A program made the position numbers and the translations under genes. From assembly GCA_033675265.1 (NCBI GenBank), contig JAUJYZ010000157.1:105001-169000 (forward strand): 64,000 nucleotides of DNA. Reading direction: 5' to 3'. Positions within the stretch are counted from its first letter, which is position 1, and the number at the start of each line of letters is the position of its first letter. Below the pieces are notes generated by a model, which was given only the letters and a program-made list of their open reading frames with translations, did not search any database and had not been told where the DNA came from. The stretch is from Actinostola sp. cb2023 (Eukaryota; Cnidaria; Anthozoa; Actiniaria; Actinostolidae). Of the stretch, positions 9,730 through 21,423 are shown in pieces.

Positions 9730-11024
9730 AGTCTCCCTCGCAGCCGTTTTTAGTCTCGCTTTTCACTCCCCACAAACGGCTGCTCACTCGAGCTGAACAT
9801 TCCTTTCCTTTTGTTTTTGAAAACCAATCAAATTCATTTCATTGTCCCAAGCTAAGCCAATCATATCAATCGTTAGATTGGTGCCGCGAAATATGTTCAC
9901 AACATTGGGCATCAAAGCATGTAGCGCTTTAAAAAACTGGCTACAGGCCTAAGCGAAAACCGATATTTTTATACAATGTAGTAATCAACGTACGATTGAA
10001 TGGATGGAACTCCAAAGAAATTACTGAATAGCGAGACAACTTGTTTTATCTGCTCGTCCACAGTTAATTCTAAACAGCGTGTTCGTATTTTTAAATCTGG
10101 TAGTAAAGGATCGAGTGCCGTTGACCTTCAAGGTCTTATCAACAAGACATTGGACATCGATGTAACTGTTTACGCTAATTCTGATGTTGCAATATGCATT
10201 AAATGCTACAAGTGTTTACTAAAATTCCAAAAAGCAGAAGATCGTGTCCAGGAGATCAAGAACGAGTTGAAGGCTGTGTATTCAGACAGTGACAAACGTG
10301 TGAAACGACTTCAACGCACCGAAGATGTATCTGCACCAGCTGTCAAAAAACATCTCGCATTTGGAAATTCTACTACTTGTACTTCTTCTTCCTCCCCTGC
10401 ACCGAGTACAGCGTTCTCCATACTCGGCGTTAGCCCTATTACTAAACCATGGGAAGGCACCTCGCTAATATACAGCTCTTTCGCGCCAGTTGTCACCTCG
10501 AGTCCGAAGATACCGGGGAAGATAATACATCCCAAACAACGATCTAATGAAACAAAGTCGAAGATCGTCGTTGAATACCCAAGTAAAACAATTAACAAAA
10601 CGTTGTCCGGTGATTTGGAATCACTTGGGAAAGCTTTGGCTCATGGTCCTCCCTCAAGAATTGCCAAACCAATTCTGAAAAGCAAGACACTGCGAACGGA
10701 AGTCATCTCACAAGTTCTGCGCGTCGTCTCCTCAGAAGTGAACCACCTTTGTTCTAGGAGAAACCCATCACTGCTAAGAAAAACATGCAAGGATGATCTC
10801 TTGAATTTCGACATGAGAAAATTATGTGAAGAATGGAAAGAGCGCGCGCCCGTCTTCTACGCGTTTCTTTTAACTTGTACGTGTTGCTCAACAAAATCCA
10901 CTACAAGAAAATGGGTTCCAAGTATTGCAATCTCAGGTTCCGTTCTCCTAAAGCAACGCAACAACCACATGAATATGCAACCGCAAGTATTCTGGGAATT
11001 CTCATTAAAACGGGATCATTAGAG

Positions 11025-11100
11025 GTAATTAAATTGGCAATACTTTGACAATTATAGAAATATTTTATAGTTGCAATTTCAAAACACAATGATATCAAAT

Positions 11101-11176
<76 letters not shown>

Positions 11177-11182
11177 CAAATG

Positions 11183-11215
<33 letters not shown>

Positions 11216-11457
11216 CGATCTATAGATAGATAGATACTAGATAGATAGATAGATAGATAGATAGATATAGATGGATGGATGGATGGATGGATGGATGGAT
11301 GGATGGATGGATAGATAGAGGATGGATGGATGGATGGATGGATGGATGGATGGATGGATGGATAGATAGATAGAGGATGGATGGATGGATGGATAGATAG
11401 ATAGATAGATAGAGGATGGATGGATGGATAGATAGATAGATAGAGGATGGATGGATG

Positions 11458-11491
<34 letters not shown>

Positions 11492-11902
11492 GGATGGATG
11501 GATGGATGGATGGATGGATAGATAGATAGAGGATGGATGGATGGATGGATAGATAGATACAACCTCCTATTAGTTGTGATTATATGCAAATATGATAGTG
11601 TTCAGAAAATAAAATTATGGATGGATGGATGGATGGATAGATAGATAGATAGAGGATGGATGGATGGATAGATAGATAGATAGAGGATGGATGGATGGAT
11701 GGATGGATAGATAGATACAACCTCCTATTAGTTGTGATTATATGCAAATATGATAGTGTTCAGAAAATAAAATTATGGATAATAATTATTACTAATAAAC
11801 AATACAAAACATAGTATTTTGCACTGTTGAGTATTATTTTTTACAGTTTTATTGACTGCAATCTAACATATACATGTTCCATGGATAGGGAATACTCAAC
11901 AG
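11025..11902 (+). repeat. GATA/GGAT microsatellites filling intron 1
   Basis: About 11101-11270 is mostly (GATA)n. About 11271-11720 alternates (GGAT)n and (GATA)n blocks. A segment with ACAACCTCCTATTAGTTGTG occurs at 11559 and again at 11717 with the same 3' neighbour, so about 158 bp of the tract is tandemly duplicated. The long frames read from it in either strand are repeat artefacts. Confidence 0.9.
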
Positions 11903-12805
11903 ATTTAGCAAGCTAAAGATAACCTCTTCCAATTATCGAACCTTGGTTAAGATGGAAACTATTGGCGAGTCGCATGACGCACGTCTTCAAGATGTGAGGA
12001 AAAGAATTGCAAGTGAGGTGGTTGTCATGGAGAAGAAAGAGGAAGAAGTTGTGCATCATCATGCACAATTATTAACAAAGGGTGGAAATAGGTCACAGTT
12101 GGCATCTGAATACTTGCAAGCCACAAAGGAATTGAAAGATATACAAATGAATAACCACCCAGGGTTTGTGATTCCATTTGACAACATTGACCTCCATTTG
12201 TCAAGAAGGAATATGTCAATGTCTGACCAAAACAGAGATGTACACTGGGTTAACCATGGTATGGTTGAGAACAGGGTGTCAGGGAATCATCTATCCACTC
12301 AGAGAGAAAAAGAAGTCCTTGACATCCCTAATATCCAATTCTTGCCTGGTGTTGAGGATCAAAGGAGACAAAGGCTGAACTATGTAGTTCTCATATCTAG
12401 AATACTGGTGGACTACTTTGATGCATTTATTGTGTTCAAGGATGTATGCATACGCCATATACCTCATAAATACAGCCAACAATTGTCTGTGAAATCAAGC
12501 AAGGTAATCAGTATATAAATAATAGACATCATTGTTATGATTGGTAGATCTGAACACATTATACAGTATATTTATTGCTGTGTTCAGTTCTAGCTCATAA
12601 CAGCATATACATGTACTTCCATGCTTATAATAAATGTATTTGTTCTCACTTGAATGACTACATTTTTAATAAAGCTCCACTTATACAAAGGGAAAATATT
12701 GTTGTTACTTAACCCATGAATCAAAACAATAGTTAGGGTGTAATAGTCAAAAAGACACAAAAGTAAACAAGGAACTATAATATACTAGTGACTAATAGTG
12801 GGGTA

Positions 12806-13225
12806 TAGAGTGATTCCAATAAACCTGCATGGGCATTACTAACTACACCAATACACATTATTAGACACTCACTCTTTTGTTTTCTTTTGTTTCTTTACAT
12901 CTAATAAACACTGACTGCTAATTAGTAGTGCCCAGGTTTGTTGGAATCACTCTAGTCTTTCATCAGTTAGAGTGATTTTATTTAACCTGTTAAATAAAAT
13001 CGTCAATGTGTAATAGTCAAGTGAAAACAAAAGAACACAATGGAATTATAGTGTATGCCTATTAGACTAATAATATATATTTCACAGGTTAAATAAAATC
13101 ACTCTAGAGTGATTTTACTTAACCCAGAAAATAGTTAGTAGACTAACCATTTTGTATGTTGTGTTCATTTGACTATTACACACTAACTATTAGGGTTTGT
13201 TTGACAGGTTTTAAAACCCACTCTA
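12806..13225. repeat. Three adjacent short MITE-like inverted repeats in intron 2
   Basis: Three hairpin units lie side by side: 12806-12954 (ends TAGAGTGATTCC and inverse), 12968-13106 (ends TAGAGTGATTTTATTTAACC and inverse) and 13105-13225 (TAGAGTGATTTT against TAGAGTGGGTTT). All start TAGAGTG, although their interiors differ. The remaining intron, 12504-12805 and 13226-13381, shows nothing else. Confidence 0.7.
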
Positions 13226-15320
13226 TGATATTAAATCAGTTAATAGCAACTAGTGTGTAATATATATTTGCATATATATACACATGTTGTAGCTATAATG
13301 TTCTACCTTAATTAATAATTATTTGTTATTTTATTCAAATACATTATATTGTTTATTGACCAACATTCTTTTTTTTGTTAGACTCCACTTGGAATCATAT
13401 TTCAAAATGAAAATGTGAATGAGGAAATGTTGTCCATTCTACAAAGTTTTCATGACTATCTGCCCACAACTGGAGAAGATCAATTTGACAGTCAACTATT
13501 TGCAGGAGACCAGTTAACTCTGCAAAGGATAGACTTGAGGGGATAAATTTACAGTTGGGGGATTGGCATGCAGCTGTCAAAATGCTAGATGTAAGTTTCA
13601 TAAAAAATATATATTGAAATACAGTTGAACCTCTACTAACGGCCACCTCCCCACAATGGCTACCTATCTAGTATATTGTTGCTTGTTGCTTTCGGTCGGA
13701 CAACCTTTATTGAAATAGGTGTACTATAAAGAATACTAACGAGCATGAAACAATATACAGTGTACAACCCCATACCCTACCCTAGTTGCATATTCATCTA
13801 AATAAATAAACCAAAATTCAAAAGGGATTGTAAGTGTTTTTATTATGTCTAATGCTAATTATTTTTTGCTTAGTTGATCTATCGCCGTTTCTACTCAACT
13901 AAATCAGATGGAGACCAGTGTACTCTGTACTCTGATAGAACTTTAATAAACCGTCGTAATGTCACACAAGATCCACATGCAAACTATCGCTCAGATAGAG
14001 ACTTTTTTCTGCTCATTCTACAGTCAAGAGTAATTGTGGCAGCAATGAATGTTCTAGGGTTGGATAAGAAAGACAGCAAACCAACAAGATTTGTCATTCC
14101 TGATGATATCTCTACTTATCCTAAGCTACAAAAACTTGAAATTCTCCATAAGGCTGCAAGTATGGTGGTAGACAAGTTCATATTTAGAGAAGATAACCTT
14201 AGCAGGATGGTTGATGATGTCCTCACGGTTGAAGAGAGAGAGCAAACCATCAACAATCAAGTGCTAACAACTGATGGTCGCTTCCCATGCAGATTTGCAG
14301 ACTGCACATTCTCATTTAAATATGATGGCAAGAGCAGAAGAAAACATGAACTGTCTCACACCCCACCTCCCATTATTCAAGAATCCGCTAGTTTTGTCAC
14401 TTCGGGGAAACCTAAAGTAAACAAAACCAAAGAGGAAGAGCATGATGATATATTTAACTACAACTGCGCTTTACTCTCAGATGGTCTTTTTTTCCAAACT
14501 TTTTTGGATGCCATTTCTGAAGGTGACGGCCTTAGAACCATGAGACAGTACAAGTACATGCTGCTTTATTGTAAAAATGACAAACAGCACAGCACTAAAT
14601 ATGCACTGGAGTGCCTGTATCAGTTCTTTTTAATCTTTGCTCTTCTTTCACCCAGAGATGGTGAAAGGTTTATATGGAACAGAAGTGTAAATAATGCTGG
14701 AGGAAAAGGCAGGAACATAGCTCTGGACCTTGACACTGAACACAGTAACAATTACTTGAAACAAGCAATTAAGAATTTGGGGCCAAATCTCACTGAGAAA
14801 TCTGTCACACGCATTTGCCAAGCTGAAAAAGCAACAAGAACAATTCTTTCAATCAGTGGATAAAAATCTACAACAAGTTACTGATCCAGGCAAGCATTCA
14901 TCTGTGTCTTTAGAGCGTGACTTGTCAGAGTTGGTGAAGAGACTTGTGAATGTTAAAGTATTTGACGAGGAGATTGGACGTCAGTACACTCATTACTGTA
15001 ATTTTGAAAGAGACCCATTTAAAGAGTTAGATATTTCAAGTATTTACAAGTGGATCAATGGACACAAAAGCAATGTTGATATTGGAATCAAGGCAAGATA
15101 GTGTGAACTTATCTCAAACATAGAGATTTTACTATTAATAATTATTTACTATTCCTTAATTATGCAATACCTAAATAGCTGAAAAGTTACATAATTTATG
15201 CAATTTTGCACTGAAGTATTATCTCTAATGAATTTTTGTAGACATTCATTAGAATATTATGAACTTGTTCATTGAAGTGGTGCAAAAATGCATATACATA
15301 TATACATACATACAGGACTG

Positions 15321-15736
15321 GTATATACACCTATTTCAAAAATCGTTGTTCGCAGCCGAAGCAACGGTCAACACTCCAAGACTGCAAAGGAATTCGGTAC
15401 TTTTTCTTGTAATTAATTTATTCAGTTGTGGCCATTGTAAATAGTTATCATGAATGTAGTTTTTCAGCTCATTAACTGTTTAGAAGCGTGTTTTTTTTAT
15501 GCCTGCTCTTCAATGGGTTTAGTACCTACAACAGCACGTTTGTAGTACTACGAAATATTCGGTTTAACACCTGAACTACCACTTCAGCTTGCCATAATAA
15601 CATGTCACAAACGCATGCAACCAAAATATTCTCTGAATGAATGAATTAAGAGAAAAATTACCAAAATCCTTTGCAGTCTTGGAGTGTTGACTGTTGCTTC
15701 GGCTGCGACAACGATTTTTGAAATAGGTGTATATAC
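15321..15736. mobile_element. MITE with about 75-bp terminal inverted repeats
   Basis: GTATATACACCTATTTCA at 15321 is repeated inverted at 15719-15736, and the match continues through the GCAGCCGAAGCAACGG and CACTCCAAGACTGCAAAGGA stretches. The TATA at both ends fits a TA target duplication of the Tc1/mariner type. It lies between the two convergent genes of the cassette. The end motif resembles that of 24000-24236. Confidence 0.85.
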
Positions 15737-15804
15737 AACTTTTCCATTATTGTAGTACAACATTGCACTTACTTTATATGATTGCATGTATACATGACAA
15801 TTGT

Positions 15805-17650
15805 TCATTGTTCAGACGTTTCAAATTGAGCATCCTCAAAACTAAAATTCTCAAGAACTTCCAATACAGCATTAGGAATATCATTGTATGATACATTTGA
15901 AGACATTCCACTTTGTTCATTAAGTTCTGAATGCAATTGGGAGCCATCTAAGTTGTCTAAAATAAGATCCACTAAGTCATCGTCATCTATCACATTGTTC
16001 CATTCATATAGTGCCAAGTCAAGTTCATCTTCAAGATCAATATCTTCACAATTTTCAAAACTTGATGTATTATCAATTGGACTTGGAATGTCAGCAAATA
16101 CTTGACAAATCAGATTTAGAATGTGAATAGCATGTTTCATATCCCATATTTCAATGAAACTGCAGACATCTTCTATTGTAAATAAATGACTGCAATGCTC
16201 TAATACCTGAGAAATCTGTAAATCTGAAAATCCAATCAACAATGGAAGAGCGGTTTGTGATTTTACTATTCCATGAGCATGTTTTCCCACTAACTCTCCT
16301 ACCAATGATCTATGATAGGAAAAAAGGTTCTCTTCCAGCTTCTGCTTTTGACTTTCTGTGACTGCTCTTTCTCTTAAAATGACAGGTTGTTTAATATGTT
16401 CTTGTGTTGAAGGATACCTTGTTTGCAATCCACAATCAGTCGATTCACATTTACATAACTGAGCACAATTGTCACAACAAAGATGAGGGACAACAGGTAC
16501 ATATGCAGCAGTGTCGTCAAAGTGTTGAAGTAAACCCTTGCGCCTACATTCTTTCAGATGTATAAAGTCTTTTATGTCTTTTTCAACATGTGTGAGCAGA
16601 AGTCCATGGAATAAAAGGTAGGATACACTGCTTACCATCTCGTCCAGCTCTACCAGTCTCTTGAACAAAGGCTTCAAGATTTTTTGAGGGTCCAAAATGT
16701 ATTGTCCTGTGCACTCCCTTGCAATCAACTCCCATCCCAAAGGCAATGGTAGCCACCAAAATACGAATGCTTCCATTATGGTCTTGAAAGGACTTGAGAA
16801 CTGATTCCTTATTACAGGGAGGAGAACATGAGTGGAGCATTTCCAGAATTACATTTCTTCTATCTCCATGTTCGTGTGCATAAATACTATCCCCCAACAT
16901 AGATCTCAAGGTTGCATAAATGTGGCCACACTGTTTAATTGTCTGACAGTAGATTATAGTTCTTTCAGTGGACACACCATTCTGTTTTACTTCTTCTGCT
17001 AACCATGTAACTTGTTGTTTAAGAGTTGTATCTCGTGGCATATATTCGACAACATAGGAAATGTTCGGTTTCTGAGGGCTTTCTGATATGTCGTGAGGGG
17101 TTTCCATTCGAAGAATGTCAATGATCGCACGTTTCGTGGTTTTAGTTGCAGTGGCAGTAAGGGATAACATAACAGCATTCGGAGCAAGCGATCTTAGTTC
17201 GTGCAAGCGGCCATAACATTCCCTGAAAGGTGCAAGTTTAGAAGAAGTGGATGTCCCCCTATAACAAATAACAGGATTTCAATAACAGTAAACCAGCAAT
17301 CATTAATAATAATAATAAATACATAAGATTTACATGTATTTTACAAGCTCAAAGAGCCCTGGAGAACTAAATTGCAAAACACAAGGATGTTTTAACAACT
17401 CTTACCATTGTTTTATGATATGTGCTTCGTCCACAGCAATAGCGCATAATCGTTTCGAGTAGAGGTCGGACGACAACATTCTTCGCCATCGTTCGTTCTT
17501 TAATAACGCTTCTGGAGTTGCATATACGACAGAATAACAGCCATTTTCAAGTCGCATCCCTTCCTCTGAAGTTACATCGCTAAGACTAATCGTTGAAATT
17601 CCCAAGCGACGTAAACATTCTGTTTGATCTTGTATTATCGCAATATCGCC
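15805..17650 (-). pseudogene. RecQ-type DEAH helicase, N-terminally truncated
   Basis: Exon 17650-17406 gives IIQDQTECLRRLG, VVYATPEALL and the DEAH box (VDEAH, motif II). The donor is CAATG/GTAAG. A 147-bp intron (17405-17259) ends TTATAG. Exon 17258-15805 gives SLTATAT (III), IIYCQT (IV), ILVATIAFGMGVD (V) and QETGRAGRDG (VI), then the RecQ zinc-binding pattern CRRKGLLQHFD...CCDNCAQLCKC and an acidic C-terminal tail. RecQ proteins unwind DNA 3' to 5' using ATP. Motif I (Walker A) is absent because homology ends at the cassette edge, and a one-base frameshift lies near 16620 just after motif VI. It converges on the DUF6589-like gene. Such helicases are often expanded in cnidarians and sponges. 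Confidence 0.8.
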
Positions 17651-17654
17651 CGGT

Positions 17655-18376
17655 AGGAAAGGTCAACACGTTTCAAGCGCTGGAAGTAATTTGCCAACTG
17701 CAGCTGCGCTATTCACGCGTCAAGAAAAATACGAAAATACAACTGTAACTTGTACCTATTGCAAAGAACAGCATTCGTCCTCAAAGTGTCACGTCGTCAC
17801 TAACGTTCAAACGCGAAAAGAAATCATAAGGAAACAGGGACGGTGTTTTATTTGTCTGAAACGTGGCCATCTTAGCAGAAATTGCACCTCTAAATTTACC
17901 TGTTTCAAGTGCTCGGGGAGACATCACGTCTCAATTTGTGAGCCACGCCAATTTGCGCAAACAAGCAACGCAGGAATGTCTAAACCGGAAGCCAACGCCC
18001 CCAATTTGCCAAGCCACAATCCAAGCCCAGCAAAACCCAACTCTCAACCGGATATGAGCGCTAGAGTAAACAAAACTGGTACATATTACGTAAATAGTAA
18101 AGACTCTGTCTTATTACAGACAGCCACAGTTTTTGTTTCAACAGAGAAGGTCAGATTAATATTTGATTCAGGTAGTCAAAGAAGCTACGTAACGGAACGC
18201 CTTCGAAATAAAGTGAATTTAACCACGGTTGGTCAAGAGACGTTGCTTATAAACTCATTTGGAAGTGACAAGACCGGACAAAAGCCAGAAACTTGTGACG
18301 TCGTCCAAGTCCAGTTGCGTGACGTGAAAGGCTTAAGAACATCAACGAATTTACAAGCGTTTGTTGTACCAACCAT
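17655..18376 (+). CDS. BEL gag C-terminus (three zinc knuckles) and protease start
   Basis: After the cassette the BEL frame resumes and contains three CCHC knuckles: CTYCKEQHSSSKC, CFICLKRGHLSRNC and CFKCSGRHHVSIC. They bind nucleic acid. A Pro/Asn/Ser linker follows, then the aspartic protease with IFDSGSQRSYV (catalytic DSG). The frame runs into a MITE at 18377, and the apparent C-terminus beyond it is MITE sequence. Removing the MITE and one target copy leaves the frame open into 19034-19306. The true start is upstream, in the part lost at the cassette. Confidence 0.85.
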
Positions 18377-19024
18377 TACCCTGGTTCCAGAGGCTACTAT
18401 TGGGGGGCGAGCGAAGAGAGGGGGCCTGGGGAGGAGGGAAAGTAGAGGGAAAGTAGCCTCTGGGCTCATAGAACGCAAACCTCACTTCCATGAGGACAGA
18501 ATTTGTCCTAACTTTTTGATTGGGTAATAGCAATCACGTGTTCTATTTTCGTCTGTGATTGGCTAGAATGCTTACACGGGAAAACCGGTTGTTGATGTTC
18601 AAGCTACTACTGATATTTGAAACTTTGGCGGTTATAAACACTTACTATTCTGATTTCTTTATTGGTCCAAGTAAGCGATATGAAGAGTGAATCCGAGTGA
18701 ATAAAAGATATAAGTAACACATTTAAAACAATGAAGAGATGAGAAATAGAGTTAGGAACAGCTAGTTTGGGCTGTTTTCAAACACGAATAAAACCCAACT
18801 GAAATGTGAACTTCCGGCTCTGTACGCGTGATTGACCTAAGCATGACCTAAGCAAATATAAATCTGTCAAAACCAACACCATTAGCGAGTTTCCAGAGTT
18901 TTTATATTTCAGCATGGAAGCGAGACAGACGCCACGTTAGCCCAGAGTCTCGTTCTTCTTCAGACTCGTCCTTCGGACTCGGTCTCTCTCGTCCTTCGGA
19001 CTTCGAGACTCTGGAACCAGGGTA
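18377..19024. mobile_element. 648-bp MITE with 9-bp target duplication
   Basis: The ends are TACCCTGGTTCCAGAG and its exact inverse. ACCAACCAT flanks both sides (18368-18376 and 19025-19033). Subterminal sequence is also partly symmetrical (CTCTGGGCT near 18455 and its inverse near 18940), and CTCGTCCTTCGGACT is repeated at the right. A 9-bp duplication points to a Mutator-like superfamily, though the superfamily is inference. Its length plus duplication (657 bp) is a multiple of three. Confidence 0.9.
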
Positions 19025-19033
19025 ACCAACCAT

Positions 19034-19306
19034 ATGCCCACCATTGGAAAGCCAATGCACTGAAAAGGCCACTCAACAATTTGATGGAATCATGATGGCA
19101 GACGAACAGACAAGAGACAGCGACGTTCAAATCGACCTACTCATCGGAGCAGACAACCTGTGGAAATTCTTTACCGGAGCTGTTAAAAAAGGAAAAGATA
19201 ATTCAAGCCTCGTTGCAAGTGAAACCATCCTTGGATGGGTTCTTAGCGGACCCGTAGTCGAATCTCGCCCAACAACTTTATCTAGTGTTAACTTCGTCTC
19301 GTCCTA
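19034..19306 (+). CDS. BEL protease-RT connecting region
   Basis: Continues the protease frame after the MITE, with LIGADNLWKFFTG and SETILGWVLSGP, both typical of the region between BEL protease and RT. It ends at a TAA near 19304, and the next frame (19340 on) is shifted, so one indel lies near 19310. Confidence 0.75.
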
Positions 19307-19339
19307 AAGGTCGCGGCAAAAACCGAAGATCAAGAAGTC

Positions 19340-21412
19340 TTGAAAAGTCCCGAACCAGATGTAGACCGCCTATGGGATTTAGAGTCCATTGGAATTAAAG
19401 AGAAAGAAACTGTGCTCGACACATTTGAAAAGAACGTAACCTACGATGACAACAGATATTGCGTGACATTGCCACTTAAAGACAAACACCAAACACTTCC
19501 GGATAATTACGAACTGAGTCTCGCACGCCTTAGAAACCTTACCAAACGCCTCTACAAAACACCGGATGTACTTAAAGAATACAACAAAATCTTCACGGAA
19601 CAACTACAAAACGGAATCATCGAGAAGGTCGACAGAGAGCAAGAGCCATTCCCAGGGCAAGTACATTACCTTCCTCACCAAGCAGTGATAAGAGAGGATG
19701 CTGTGACAACGAAATTGAGAGTTGTTTTCGACGCCAGTGCTAAAGTCAAGCCAAGTTCACCATCCCTAAATGAATGCACGTACACTGGCCCATCTCTCAT
19801 CTCACAGATATTCGAGATTTTAACCAGATTCAGAAGCCATAAAATTGGTCTGGTGTCAGACATAGAGAAGGCATTTCTGAACATCGCCGTCACCAAAGAA
19901 CAGCGAGACTTGATGAGATTCTTGTGGATAGATGATGTCACGAAACCTGACCCGACTGTCGAAGTGTATCGTTTTTACCGCGTAATTTTCGGCATGAACT
20001 GTTCACCATTTCTTCTAAACGCCACGTTGAAACACCATATTTCAAAGTATTACTCTCAAGATCCAGAAACAGCACAGAAGGTACAATCATCATTGTATGT
20101 CGACGACTGGTCTTGCGGAGGAGAAAACGAAGATGAAACCTTTAAACTCTACCAAGCAACTAGAGCCTGTTTCGCAGCAGGAGGATTCAACCTTAGAAAA
20201 TGGGCCTCAAACAGTAAAGAGCTCATGCAACAAATCATACAAGATGAGAAAGTCAACGAGTCGGCACCTTCTACAGTCAAGCAAGAAGATGAATCTTACG
20301 CAAAGATTTCAGTCGGTGGTTTAGACGAAATTACAACTAGAACTGAGCACAAGGTATTAGGAATGAACTGGAATCTAGATTCTGATGTCATAGTTTTCAA
20401 AATCGACAAGATCGTCGAATTCGCGCAAACTCTAGAATTGACGAAAAGAAACATTCTACGAATGTCAGCCAAGCTCTTCGATCCACTTGGAATCGTCTCA
20501 CCCATTTTAGTGCCCATCAAAGTCCTATTTCAAGAACTCTGTGCGGATAAGTACGACTGGGACACGCCCCTACCAGACGAGAAAAGAAAGACGATCCACA
20601 AGTGGTTGGCAGACATATCTAAAGTAAAACAGATAACTACTAATAGATATTATTTTCCAGAACTGAACGGAGAAGTCAAGTCCATCAGCCTACACGGGTT
20701 TGGCGACGCTTCAAAGAAGGCGTACTGCGCTACAGTCCACTTGCGAGTGGAAACGACACAAGGAATATACACTACGCTTGTAGCATCCAAGATAAGATTA
20801 AGTCCATTATCTAAGCTCACGATACCAAGACTCGAACTACTTGCAGCAGTCATCACAGCCCGTCTTGTTGCCACAGTTAAGGAAACTCTGTCACCTGTTA
20901 TGACGATTGATGCCACCTATTGTTGGACAGACAGCAAAGCCGTACTCTTCTGGATAATCTCAGACAACGAGTACAAGCAATTTGTACAGGATCGAGTAAA
21001 CAACATCTTGTAGCTGACTGACAAAGACATGTGGAGTCACTGCCCAGGAGTGGAGAACCCTGCCGATATTGGATCCAGAGGATGCCTCCCATCAGTACTG
21101 ATCAATACTCCTTCGTGGTGGGAGGGGCCACCATGGCTAAAACTACAGACAGAGAACTTCCCTAAACTAGATATTGGGCCTCACATTGAAGACGACTCTC
21201 AAGATAACTACCTGACGTCAGAAATTCGACTGACGAAACAAGAGAAAACAACCACAGCGGTGTACGTAACTACTACGCAAACTAAAGCAAGACTCTCAGA
21301 AATCATCGACTGCAACAAGTACTCGACCTACTCCAAACTGATCAAAGTTACCGCACTAGTAAGAAGGTACGTACACAACCTCAAGTTGAAGACAGAAAAC
21401 AAGGTTTACTGA
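19340..21412 (+). CDS. pol: BEL reverse transcriptase and RNase H (one in-frame stop)
   Basis: RT motifs are in order: LRVVFDASAK, GLVSDIEKAFLNI (catalytic Asp) and LYVDDW (the YVDD box). They are followed by the connection region and RNase H with LHGFGDASKKAYCA, the acidic RLELLAAV and CWTDSKAVLFW. Together they copy the element RNA into DNA. TAG at 21011-21013 stops the frame after VNNIL. The same frame then stays open to 21412 with the usual HCPGVENPADIGSRG region (protein WSHCPGVENPAD). The stop is the only break before the frameshift near 21415. Confidence 0.92.
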
Positions 21413-21423
21413 GCCAAGACGAA

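Larger units (their letters stand above)
10000..15101 (+). pseudogene. DUF6589-like gene with N-terminal cysteine zinc-finger-like region, four or more exons, decayed
   Basis: Exon 1 (10000-11024) encodes a Cys-rich N-terminus (CFICSS...CIKCYKC, treble-clef-like), a Ser/Lys linker, and a conserved block with LCEEWKERAPVFYAFLLT and GSVLLKQRN. It ends GAG/GTAATT. Exon 2 (about 11903-12503, acceptor uncertain) has a charged coiled-coil-like region. Exon 3 (13382-13590) ends GAT/GTAAGT. Exon 4 (13874-15101) holds the DUF6589-like core: a GRFPCRFADCTFSF-KYDGK Cys motif, then NRSVNNAGGKGRNIALDLDTE, then EHSNNYLKQAIKNLGPNLTE. Lesions are a two-base shift near 10970, a deletion of about 20 codons with frameshift near 13525, and a shift near 14860. 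The domain name is my recollection. The function is unknown, and a transposase-like role is only a hypothesis. Confidence 0.6.
9733..17650. mobile_element. Nested DUF6589-RecQ cassette (candidate large DNA transposon)
   Basis: BEL gag stops near 9729 and resumes near 17655. The intervening 7.9 kb holds a plus-strand spliced DUF6589-like gene (10000-15101), a convergent minus-strand RecQ-type helicase gene (15805-17650), and several MITEs. The left end begins GTCTCCCTCGCAGCCG, and the GCAGCCGT at 9742 pairs with ACGGCTGC at 9775 as a short subterminal stem. No matching inverted terminus or target duplication is visible at the right. There the helicase is cut off before its first motif and part of gag is missing, so I infer a later deletion across the right junction. 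Introns are intact, so it arrived as DNA and not through the BEL RNA. Confidence 0.65.

Noticed and set aside
11095..11589. 164-codon frame of Tyr-Leu-Ser-Ile and Pro-Ser-Ile-His repeats
   Set aside because: Translation of GATA/GGAT microsatellite on the minus strand.
15805..17650. Helitron RepHel helicase
   Set aside because: The motifs (DEAH, SLTATAT, QETGRAGRDG and the RecQ Cys cluster) are RecQ-type SF2, not Pif1-type SF1, and no Rep HUH motif is present.
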